Assembly: GCA_964544765.1 (NCBI GenBank)
Contig: CAZJDM010000083.1
Location: forward strand, 1-19,977
DNA: 19,977 bases
Direction: 5' to 3'
DNA from: CAZJDM01 sp964544765
GTDB taxonomy: Bacteria; Bdellovibrionota_B; Oligoflexia; CAYFLR01
Of the stretch, positions 1 through 7,179 are shown in pieces (positions within the stretch are counted from its first letter, which is position 1; each line of letters begins with the position of its first letter). The translations under genes and the position numbers were made by a program. The notes under the pieces were generated by a model, which did not search any database, was not told where the DNA came from, and saw nothing but the letters and a program-made list of their open reading frames with translations.

Positions 1-1
1 G

Positions 2-934
2 ATTAAATTAGTTCAAATAAATGGAGTCAAGGTGGGGTTCAGGCCTAACTTACATAATAATAGTAATAACAATGATAATAATAATGATGATAATGACCAA
101 ATTCATTTAACCAAGATGTTAAGGTACGTGAAACATCGATCTTCTTTAAGTTTTAATGATAATACTAATAATAGCGATAACACAGGTGATTCAGAAGAAG
201 TGGAAACACCTAAAAAAGATTCAATTATAGTTGATGATAGTGATATTACCGAAGTAGAGGTTGATATTCTAGTTCTAGAGAATACAGCTATAACTCATGG
301 TGATGTTTTATTAGGTGACATTAATGACATTAAAAGAAATAAAAAGGGTCAGGGTTATTTACCTGTTCCCAAGCCTTGGCCGAGAGGGGTTATTCCCTAT
401 GAGATAGATCCTAACTTACCAAATCCTAACAGAGTAGTTAGTGCGATAAATCATGTTAACAATAATACTAATGTTCGATGGATAGAAAGATACGGTGAGA
501 CCGATTATGTTTTTTTTACTATGGGTAATTTATTTTGTTTTTCCTATGTAGGTAAACAAGGCGGTGAACAAAAAATACTGTTAGAGGACCGTTGTCAACC
601 TCACCATATATTACATGAAATGGTACATTCTATGGGCTTCTTTCATGAACAGAGTCGTCAGGATCGTGACAAATATATTATTATTCATTGGGATAACATT
701 AAAGAGAAGTTTAGATCCCAATTTGCCAAATTACCGCTTCATTTTATGAATCACGGTGATACATCTTTTGATTATAGATCTATCATGCTGTATTCCGCAC
801 GAGCTTTTGCGAAAGATCAAAATAGCATAACCATAACTAAAATTGATCACACCACTAAATTCGGTACAACCGGCAAGTTAAGCGCTGTAGATATAGAGCG
901 AATTAATAAGATGTATCCCAAGGAAGAAGATTAG
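2..934 (+). CDS. Astacin-like (M12A) zinc metallopeptidase, 5' end cut by window edge
   Basis: Zinc endopeptidase of the astacin family. The frame is open to the first base of the window. The only candidate start inside is a GTG at 32, which gives no signal peptide, so the true N terminus is probably upstream. Numbering from that GTG: residues 8-60 are Asn/Asp-rich low complexity, and the catalytic domain starts near 113 (PWPRGVIPYEID). C169 and C188 match the conserved astacin disulfide. The motif HEMVHSMGFFHE at 195-206 supplies the three zinc His (195, 199, 205) and catalytic Glu196. SIMLY at 250-254 is the Met-turn with its Tyr. The protein ends soon after the domain, with no added C-terminal modules. 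Family assignment is firm; secretion and substrate are inferred. A second metallopeptidase gene follows 122 bp downstream. Confidence 0.9.
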   Translation: MKLVQINGVKVGFRPNLHNNSNNNDNNNDDNDQIHLTKMLRYVKHRSSLSFNDNTNNSDNTGDSEEVETPKKDSIIVDDSDITEVEVDILVLENTAITHGDVLLGDINDIKRNKKGQGYLPVPKPWPRGVIPYEIDPNLPNPNRVVSAINHVNNNTNVRWIERYGETDYVFFTMGNLFCFSYVGKQGGEQKILLEDRCQPHHILHEMVHSMGFFHEQSRQDRDKYIIIHWDNIKEKFRSQFAKLPLHFMNHGDTSFDYRSIMLYSARAFAKDQNSITITKIDHTTKFGTTGKLSAVDIERINKMYPKEED

Positions 935-1056
935 GGCAAGATCATTTTAAAGAATTGTACAATATTTCTTTCAATTGAGTTAAAATAATACCTGGTAAAA
1001 TATATAGAAAAGATTAATCGATAAAGAATGTCATAAATAGTAGGATTGGTTTATCT

Positions 1057-2982
1057 ATGAAACACATAATTAGATTATCATTTCGGTTTGTGATTTATAT
1101 CTGTCTAATGTTAAAAATCTGCACGATATTTAATTTCCAGACAATTCTAGGTGCTGAAGAGAGATTAAAGAAAATATTTTTTAAATCTGATCTTTTGTCA
1201 TTTCAGAGTGGAAATATTTACTTATCTTCGAATGAAAATAAAAATACAGTTAGTGTAAAAACATTGTCTTTAATAAAGCAATACCTTGAGAATGATTTTC
1301 AAATACCATCCTCAGCTTATGAATTATCATTAGTTCGATCCTCAGTGGATGATAATGTTCAGCATTATATGATGAATATGATGGTACATGGTCTTCCAGT
1401 TGATAACTTACAGATCTCTATTCACATGGTTGATGGATATATCATTCATATTAACGGTACGGTGTTGTATAAAATGCATGAATTGGAATACCCCAATGAA
1501 TTTCTAATTTCTGATGATGAATCTGATGATGATTTGCGGGAGGTAATTAACGACTATTTTGCCATTAATAGTTTTCATTCTTTTCATTCGCAGAAGGTTT
1601 ATTATTACCACGATGATCATATGTACCTAGCCTATAAAGTACAGTTTTCCAATTATCAAATGGTATCACCTCATGTATGGGTTGTATGGGTTGATGCCGA
1701 GACGGGTTATGTTTTGAATAAAGAACCATTAACCTTTCATCTTACTGGTGAAGGGCAGGTGTATAAAAAGAATAAGGTGCTGACTCCTAAGCCGGAGATG
1801 GTTGATTTAATCGAACTAGATGAGGAAGGTGGTAAGTTAAGTGGTAAATATGTGAGAGTGTACAATGCTGATCCTGACGAAGAGGGAGCAAGTGAAGAAG
1901 AAAATAGTTTTATTTACGATGAGGATGATAGCCGTTTTGCTGAGGTGTCAGCCTATTATCATGGAACTTCTTATCTGAAATGGATGGAAGAATTGGGAGC
2001 GGAGTATGAGGTGGTGTTAACTGTCTATGTTCATGCCTATAGAGGAGATAGTTCTGTGGGTTGGAACAATGCGCAATATCATTTTGAAAAGGGAGAAAAT
2101 CCTTATACACAATTCGATCCGTTGGGAGATTTTATTGAGATTGGTGATGGAGATGGTAAAGTACTGCAAAATTTAGGTACCGATGGTGATGTTTTGATGC
2201 ATGAAATCGGACATTTTATTCTTTATCGTTATGGAGGATTGGAGAGTCTAGATGGAGAGAGTGGAGTACTTCATGAAGGGGTATCTGATTATTTTCTTTA
2301 TCACTTTACTGATGATCCGTGTTTAGGTGAGTCAGCCGTAGCAACCAAGAATTTTGGAATTTTTTGGGAAGACTGGCACTGCATAAGAGGAGCTGCCGAT
2401 GGAGTTATTAAAGATGAAAATGGCCAACCTGTTTTTGCCAGATATAAAGAATGGATACCGCCGAAAGATAATCAAGGATATGTTGATAAGCAAGTCTATG
2501 GTCATTTAATATCAGCTACCTTGTGGCAAGTACGACAATCATTAAAGAAAGAGGAAGATAAGGAAACATATACTCAAGTAGTCTTGAAATCCTTATTATT
2601 CATATATAATAAAAGTGGAGATTTTGAGGATTTTGCTAACGCTCTATTACTTTCTGATAAGACGCATGCTGAAGGGAAATTTAAATGTGATATAGCTAAT
2701 GCCTTATATCAACGCAATCTAACTTATACTTCTGAGGAGGTTTCTACTTCTGATTGTACTTTGATCCCTTATGTGCCTCCAGGAACGGAAGAAGAAGATG
2801 ATGATGACGATGATGATAGTTGTTGGTGGGGATGCAGTATCAATCCTAATGCCTACAATAATAATTTTAAACATTTATCAACATTCATTTGGTTGGTTTT
2901 GTTGACCATTGGTTTGTTGGTGGTTAAGCGCAATTTTTTTATGAGGAGAAACCTAAGTGGAGACCAAGATGAATCCGCTTGA
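1057..2982 (+). CDS. Secreted thermolysin/fungalysin-like zinc peptidase with C-terminal membrane-sorting tail
   Basis: A 641-residue exported gluzincin. Residues 1-32 form a signal peptide. About 85-150 resembles an FTP-type inhibitory propeptide and about 160-230 a PepSY-like propeptide part. HEIGH at 382-386 carries two zinc His and the catalytic Glu. E407, inside HEGVSD, is the third ligand, spaced as in M4 enzymes. H483 in YGHLISATLW sits where M4/M36 enzymes have their second catalytic His. After the domain come an Asp run (about 581-587), C589-W-W-G-C593, a hydrophobic segment at 607-623 and a basic KRNFFMRR end. This tripartite tail resembles MYXO-CTERM or GlyGly-CTERM sorting signals, so the mature enzyme may be anchored or processed at the envelope (inference). 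An AGGA at 1042-1045 lies 11 bases before the ATG. The last 14-26 bases overlap the next gene. Confidence 0.88.
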   Translation: MKHIIRLSFRFVIYICLMLKICTIFNFQTILGAEERLKKIFFKSDLLSFQSGNIYLSSNENKNTVSVKTLSLIKQYLENDFQIPSSAYELSLVRSSVDDNVQHYMMNMMVHGLPVDNLQISIHMVDGYIIHINGTVLYKMHELEYPNEFLISDDESDDDLREVINDYFAINSFHSFHSQKVYYYHDDHMYLAYKVQFSNYQMVSPHVWVVWVDAETGYVLNKEPLTFHLTGEGQVYKKNKVLTPKPEMVDLIELDEEGGKLSGKYVRVYNADPDEEGASEEENSFIYDEDDSRFAEVSAYYHGTSYLKWMEELGAEYEVVLTVYVHAYRGDSSVGWNNAQYHFEKGENPYTQFDPLGDFIEIGDGDGKVLQNLGTDGDVLMHEIGHFILYRYGGLESLDGESGVLHEGVSDYFLYHFTDDPCLGESAVATKNFGIFWEDWHCIRGAADGVIKDENGQPVFARYKEWIPPKDNQGYVDKQVYGHLISATLWQVRQSLKKEEDKETYTQVVLKSLLFIYNKSGDFEDFANALLLSDKTHAEGKFKCDIANALYQRNLTYTSEEVSTSDCTLIPYVPPGTEEEDDDDDDDSCWWGCSINPNAYNNNFKHLSTFIWLVLLTIGLLVVKRNFFMRRNLSGDQDESA

Positions 2983-3934
2983 AAAAATCATATTGAAGCT
3001 AATCCAGGGTAAGATTGCAAACTGGTTTGCCTTGGAACGGACACTGACAAAACTTCCTAATTGCTATAAATCAGTTGAAGGATCGCCTGAAAAGTCCTGG
3101 CCCAATCCAGATAAGATTCCGTTGGGCGGGGAAATTCCTTTCAACATTAAAAATATTTTTAGAGTAGGCATGCGTCTGAAATCATGTATTCATCAAGGAG
3201 AAAAGGCTATAAGATCAATTGAGGGAAATCCCTCTTCACCTACAACATCTATTAGTCTGGAAGAGTTGAAGACTTTTGAAAATTATGCGAAATCTTTAGG
3301 AATAGGTGCGATAGGCTATGCAAAACTTCCTCGTAAGTTGATTTTTAAGGACAGGGCAGTACTCTATGAAAATGCGATCATTTTTTTGAAGGAAATGCCC
3401 AAAGATAAAATAGACAAAGCTCCCAGTATTGCTACATTCAAGATGGTTTTTGAATCATACGATTCCTTGGGCAAGATCATTAATGAGTTGACCACGCACC
3501 TAAGAAGTTTGGGGTTCGGTGCTCAAGGAGGACATCCTCTCGGTGGACTCAATCTCTACCCACCTTTGGCGGTTGCCGCAGGTTTAGGATGGATGGGCAG
3601 GCACGGGCTTTTGGTAACACCTCAGTTTGGACCCAGACAAAGAATCGGTGCTATATTTACTAGTATCGAAAACCTTCCTTTTGCAAAAGGCAATTCCCAT
3701 TCCTGGATCGGGGACTTTTGTAAAAAGTGCGGACGGTGTATTCGTAGTTGCCCCTCGGATGCTATCCGACAAACACCTCTTGTTCATGATTCAGGCCGAA
3801 AAACCCACATAATAAGAAAAAAATGCCTTCCAATTTTCGTAACTAAACATGGTTGCACAATTTGCGTAAAGGAATGTTCATTTTGTAAAAGTAGTTATGA
3901 GGATATCCACAAAGGATTTCTAAAATTTAAATAA
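2969..3934 (+). CDS. Double [4Fe-4S] cluster protein related to QueG / reductive dehalogenases
   Basis: Cytoplasmic Fe-S protein of 321 residues from the ATG at 2969, or 325 from the GTG at 2957. Both starts have a Shine-Dalgarno match: GGAG 2959-2962 for the ATG, AGGAG 2944-2948 for the GTG. Numbering from the GTG, CKKCGRCIRSCP (C255, C258, C261, C265) and C290, C300, C303, C307 form two ferredoxin-type clusters. The stretch before them (AAGLGWMGRHGLLVTPQFGPR, about 206-227) is the signature shared by epoxyqueuosine reductases and reductive-dehalogenase-like proteins, many of which bind a corrinoid. It lacks the C-terminal HEAT-like part of full QueG and is shorter, so I do not assign queuosine synthesis. 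It starts inside the preceding peptidase gene in another frame, which suggests translational coupling although the two products have no obvious shared task. Confidence 0.78.
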   Translation: MNPLEKIILKLIQGKIANWFALERTLTKLPNCYKSVEGSPEKSWPNPDKIPLGGEIPFNIKNIFRVGMRLKSCIHQGEKAIRSIEGNPSSPTTSISLEELKTFENYAKSLGIGAIGYAKLPRKLIFKDRAVLYENAIIFLKEMPKDKIDKAPSIATFKMVFESYDSLGKIINELTTHLRSLGFGAQGGHPLGGLNLYPPLAVAAGLGWMGRHGLLVTPQFGPRQRIGAIFTSIENLPFAKGNSHSWIGDFCKKCGRCIRSCPSDAIRQTPLVHDSGRKTHIIRKKCLPIFVTKHGCTICVKECSFCKSSYEDIHKGFLKFK

Positions 3935-3996
3935 AATTGAATAATTTGTTAATATTATTGAATATATACACTAGCTTTAGATTGGTTTTGGGTTAG

Positions 3997-4036
3997 TTTG
4001 TCCATATTTGTCCATAATATTTGCATTTATGTCCAT
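3997..4036 (+). promoter_or_regulatory. Three phased TGTCCAT direct repeats (putative activator sites)
   Basis: The decamer TTTGTCCATA occurs twice head to tail (3997-4006, 4007-4016), and a third TATGTCCAT copy lies at 4028-4036. The shared G positions are 4000, 4010 and 4031, so the spacings are 10 and 21 bp, one and two helical turns. The block ends 7 bases before the -35 element of the downstream promoter, where activators usually bind. The nearest gene encodes a TIGR02147 regulator, so autoregulation is a reasonable guess. The repeats and spacing are seen; the function is inferred. Confidence 0.5.
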
Positions 4037-4043
4037 TTTTTTG

Positions 4044-4072
4044 TTGAAATACAAATAAAATATTAATACTAT
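4044..4072 (+). promoter_or_regulatory. Sigma-70-type promoter of the TIGR02147 / GNGGD unit
   Basis: TTGAAA (4044-4049) and TACTAT (4067-4072) are separated by exactly 17 bases. This is the best -35/-10 pair I found in the window. Transcription would start near 4079, giving a leader of about 24 bases that contains the ribosome binding site AGGAG at 4091-4095. Confidence 0.5.
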
Positions 4073-4102
4073 GCAAATGACTGGTTATATAGGAGTCATA
4101 TT

Positions 4103-4933
4103 ATGAACATACTATATTATAATAATTATAGAAAATTTTTAAATGACTTTTATATAGATTATAAACTTAATAAAAAGGGCTGGAATGTAAACAGTTGGGG
4201 GTCAAGAATGGGGTTAAAGGATGGATCCTATATTCGTAAGATTCTTATTGGAGAAAGGCATCCCGGTGCTTCTATGGTTGATAAGTTTATTAAGTACTTT
4301 AAATTTAAGCAAAGAGAAGCTAATTATTTTAAAAATCTTGTTCAATTAGAGAAGGTTCAACATTTACCTGATGTTAAAATAAACATTCTTAAGGCGCTTT
4401 CAAGTGAGAGTATGGCTAAGAGGTTTTTTAATTTTGACAGTCGTATGTTTGATCTCATTTCTGACTGGTATTACACTCCTATTCTAGAATTAATGCATCG
4501 GCAGGATTTTGTTTTTGATGAAAAGTGGATACAGGAACAGCTTCTTTTTAAGATCTCGCTTTACAAAATTCGAACCGCTATTAAAAATCTAATTCAGGTG
4601 GGTTTAGTTGAAGTGTATGACAATAAAAAGTATCGTCTGGTTAATAAAAATATCGAGGTGGAATCTGAAACATGCAATATTGCCATACAAAATCATCATA
4701 AACAGCTTCTCGATAATGCGCAAAAGGCTTTAAAAGAAGTGCCAGTCAATCAACGTGATTTTTCATCATTAACATTTAATATTGGTCCAGAATACATTGA
4801 TAAAATAAGAGATTTGGTAAAAGATTTTCATTCAACTATTGAGTCTCTCTCATCAAACAATTCTACATGTACCTATCAATTGCAATTACAAGTTTACCCA
4901 ATTACTAAATTAAACAAAAAAAAGGAGATTTAA
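4103..4933 (+). CDS. TIGR02147-family transcriptional regulator-like protein
   Basis: A 276-residue protein that fits the TIGR02147 family over its whole length. This family is abundant in Bdellovibrio and Fibrobacter, and its role is poorly defined. The N-terminal part (about 8-75) looks like a helix-turn-helix region: a YRKFLNDFY start, then an XRE-like stretch ending in a YFKNLVQLE segment. The middle holds the family's WYYTPILEL and IKNLIQVGLVEV segments, a winged-helix-like part. The end (about 205-270) has QRDFSSLTFNI and the YQLQLQVYPIT strand typical of the family. AGGAG at 4091-4095 stands 7 bases before the ATG. Its TAA is directly followed by the ATG of the next gene, and that gene's ribosome site (AGGAG, 4923-4927) lies inside this one, so the two are co-translated. 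Likely cytoplasmic; target DNA is inferred to be the TGTCCAT boxes. Confidence 0.85.
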   Translation: MNILYYNNYRKFLNDFYIDYKLNKKGWNVNSWGSRMGLKDGSYIRKILIGERHPGASMVDKFIKYFKFKQREANYFKNLVQLEKVQHLPDVKINILKALSSESMAKRFFNFDSRMFDLISDWYYTPILELMHRQDFVFDEKWIQEQLLFKISLYKIRTAIKNLIQVGLVEVYDNKKYRLVNKNIEVESETCNIAIQNHHKQLLDNAQKALKEVPVNQRDFSSLTFNIGPEYIDKIRDLVKDFHSTIESLSSNNSTCTYQLQLQVYPITKLNKKKEI

Positions 4934-5149
4934 ATGTCTAAAAAGTTGTTAATCATAATTTTTTTGATAGTGAATTCACTAGTTGTCCAAAGTTTATGGG
5001 CTGGCTCTCGCATTGGCAATGGAGGGGATATCGTTTACTGTAGACAAAGTGAAGAAAATAATCTAGAGGGCTATTATTCTCTTGATTACATACAAACTCG
5101 CCGCTCAGACGCAAAAACTGATGAAGATATAGTTTCTGCAAACTCTTGA
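4934..5149 (+). CDS. GNGGD secreted protein, N-terminal piece ending at an in-frame TGA
   Basis: These 71 codons encode a signal peptide (residues 1-23, ending SLWA) followed by GSRIGNGGDIVYC. This mature N terminus is one I recall from many secreted Bdellovibrionota proteins encoded beside TIGR02147 genes. A YSLDY motif follows. The frame then meets TGA at 5147-5149 but continues open in the same frame to 7144, with family features (P-x-NC, LHEF) after the stop. I therefore read 4934-7144 as one ankyrin gene of about 736 codons broken by a nonsense codon. As it stands the product would be a short exported peptide. The start is secure: AGGAG sits 6 bases upstream, directly after the regulator's stop. 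Confidence 0.75.
   Translation: MSKKLLIIIFLIVNSLVVQSLWAGSRIGNGGDIVYCRQSEENNLEGYYSLDYIQTRRSDAKTDEDIVSANS
5147..5149 (+). other. In-frame TGA interrupting the GNGGD-ankyrin gene
   Basis: The frame reads TCT-TGA-GAA. Upstream (4934) and downstream (5150-7144) parts share one frame with no other stop. TGA is a genuine stop for other genes here (ends at 2982, 8160, and on the minus strand 16863 and 18300), so general recoding is excluded. Options are a nonsense mutation, a base error in the assembly, or readthrough. Confidence 0.85.
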
Positions 5150-5290
5150 GAAATATCTGTTAAACGTATTTCAACAATTTTTTCAGTAAAAGTTCCTTGG
5201 CTCAAGGATCACTTTGATGAATTTATTACGACTCTTACTAATCATAATGATTATAATCAGCCTAGAATCTGGATACCTGGCAGAGATTCA

Positions 5291-7144
5291 TTGAGTATTA
5301 AGAGTGATCGTAAATTGCGCAGAGAAATACCTGAAAATTGCCTTAAGCAAGATGGTTCCACCAGTATTATACCAATGGTCTATCGAAACCAGAGTGAAAC
5401 GATAATTATATATGAGTACCAACCGGAAATTTTTCAAATAGTACAAGAAGAGGCTCCGTTACAGTTCTCGTTTACTCTACTACATGAGTTTTTATGGGAT
5501 ATCTTAGATGATATAAGGTTAGTGCGGGAAGTGAACCGACTCATCCATTCTAAATTAGCTGATACCTATACTTCTCAGGAGTTACAAGAAGCACTGCGTA
5601 AAATCGGATTATTGAAAAAGAATAACTCACGAGACTTAATTTTTTGTAATCCTTCTAGTTCTCTAATGCCCAATAGTGAATTTTTAAGGGAAGTTGAATA
5701 TGGTAATTTTGATCATGTCACTTATTGGTTATCAAATGGAGCTTGTGTTAATGCCAAGACTAGCAGCGGATACTCAGCCATAGTTTTAGCAGCTAAAAAC
5801 GGTCATCAAGAAATATTTTACCTTTTACTAGATCATGGCGCTTATTTAATGGGCGCTGACAAGAATGGAAACGATTTACTTTATCATTTAGTCGATAACA
5901 ATCGAGACAAGCTCCTAAAGCGAGTCGTCACAGAAATGAATCAGGATGAAACCATTCAATTGGATTTTCAAACAGCCCTCTTTACTTCCTTTAGATTTGG
6001 ATGTTTGACTTGTTTTAAAGAAATGCTCAATTTAAATGTTTTGCAACGTGAATCCGTTCGAGCTCAGTTGATTGAATGGCTTGATTCGAAATTATTTACC
6101 ATATCCGCAGACAGAAGTTGTCAAAAATTTACAACTTTATTAAATTTTGATGGATTGAACCCGTCTATTGAATCTGACTTTAAAAAGTTTATGGCCCAGC
6201 ATTTAGAGAAGAACTTAAGTGAAAGACGAGAATATGTTTACTCAGATGAAATAGATTGCTATATGAATTTGGCTCAAACTGAAGAAGAGTTTTCCGTTTT
6301 AACCGGATCTAATATTCTATCTATTATATTAACCGACTCCAGTTACCAAAGACATGATGTTGAAAAAATAATACATTTACATGAACGGGGAATTCCTCTT
6401 GATCAAGTCAATCAACATGGAGATACTCTTTTTCATCAATTACTATTTAAGATCCATTGGTATAAAAGTTTTGACTCTAAATACCAGGTAGAGAAACTTC
6501 TTCCCTTTGGCGTTTCTCCAAACAGTCTAAATAACTCGGGTTTAACTCCTTTGGATACTCTAGTTCTCGCTATGGCGAAAAAGGCGAAAAAAAATCGCCA
6601 GAGAGGTGAATTTTTTTTAAGCTTCTATAAATTCTTGCTTGCAAAGGGATTTGAGCATGTTCAAGCAACTCATGAGAGGTATCATACTATTGTGAATTCT
6701 TTTGATCCTTATCCCTACCGTTTTAGCGGTTACTTATTAGATGTCAAGTTGGCCATAGCTGTACAGCTTCGAGTTAGTATGATTGGATTAGATGAAGAGG
6801 AAGAAAACCCTTGGAAAACTAATGAGAAATGGCTTGGTGGTGGCGTACTTGTGGGGCTTAATGCTGGAGCTGTAGGTTTGGCGTTATCAGGAGCCAAGAT
6901 AACAATTAAATCAAAAACTCAGAGTATCTATGGTAAATACTGCTTAGAGAAGCGATTCGAGCAAGGATTTGTCTTCTACGGTATTTCTAAATTGACTTTT
7001 GTAAAAATTGATATGGAAAGTAAAACAAATGGACATACTTTTATTACTCTCAACTCAATTGATTTGGGTGCCTATTGGGGCGGATTTAAAAACAACGATC
7101 AGTGTTTTTTCCTTTTAGCCCCCATTTTTGAAATTAATAAGTAA
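5291..7144 (+). CDS. Ankyrin-repeat main part of the GNGGD protein (same frame as 4934)
   Basis: Open frame 5150-7144, in the same frame as 4934. The first possible start after the TGA is a TTG at 5291 with no ribosome site, so independent translation is doubtful. From the TTG: PENCLKQ (14-20) and LHEFLWD (64-70) match the globular part of GNGGD proteins as I recall them. Residues about 130-205 are clear ankyrin repeats (FLREVEYGNFDHVTYWLSNG, then YSAIVLAAKNGHQEIFYLLLDHGA). A second ankyrin-like block lies at about 357-460 (nucleotides 6360-6670), including GDTLFHQLL and GLTPLDTLV. The last about 110 residues contain a Gly/Ala-rich segment (GGGVLVGLNAGAVGLALSG) and beta-like strands that I cannot assign. 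With the signal peptide at 4934 the intact protein would be exported, so the ankyrins would bind extracellular or periplasmic partners (inference). Confidence 0.75.
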   Translation: MSIKSDRKLRREIPENCLKQDGSTSIIPMVYRNQSETIIIYEYQPEIFQIVQEEAPLQFSFTLLHEFLWDILDDIRLVREVNRLIHSKLADTYTSQELQEALRKIGLLKKNNSRDLIFCNPSSSLMPNSEFLREVEYGNFDHVTYWLSNGACVNAKTSSGYSAIVLAAKNGHQEIFYLLLDHGAYLMGADKNGNDLLYHLVDNNRDKLLKRVVTEMNQDETIQLDFQTALFTSFRFGCLTCFKEMLNLNVLQRESVRAQLIEWLDSKLFTISADRSCQKFTTLLNFDGLNPSIESDFKKFMAQHLEKNLSERREYVYSDEIDCYMNLAQTEEEFSVLTGSNILSIILTDSSYQRHDVEKIIHLHERGIPLDQVNQHGDTLFHQLLFKIHWYKSFDSKYQVEKLLPFGVSPNSLNNSGLTPLDTLVLAMAKKAKKNRQRGEFFLSFYKFLLAKGFEHVQATHERYHTIVNSFDPYPYRFSGYLLDVKLAIAVQLRVSMIGLDEEEENPWKTNEKWLGGGVLVGLNAGAVGLALSGAKITIKSKTQSIYGKYCLEKRFEQGFVFYGISKLTFVKIDMESKTNGHTFITLNSIDLGAYWGGFKNNDQCFFLLAPIFEINK

Positions 7145-7179
7145 GGTTCTTTACTCGATTGTCGATTATAATATATTGT

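Noticed and set aside
946..976. Inverted repeat around TTGTACAA after the astacin gene as a terminator.
   Set aside because: AT-only stem with a two-base bulge and no T run; too weak to call.
1910..2110. Open frame of about 66 codons on the minus strand inside the gluzincin gene (and similar ones within the Fe-S, lipoprotein and M16 genes).
   Set aside because: They lie opposite well-supported genes, have no ribosome site and show protein sequences without family character.
5147..5172. Selenocysteine or programmed readthrough at the TGA: GAAATA (5150-5155) and TATTTC (5167-5172) could form a hairpin directly after it.
   Set aside because: The stem is six mostly A-T pairs with no SECIS-type apical loop, GNGGD proteins have no known redox Cys at this place, and AT-rich DNA gives such pairs by chance. 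A simple nonsense change explains it better.
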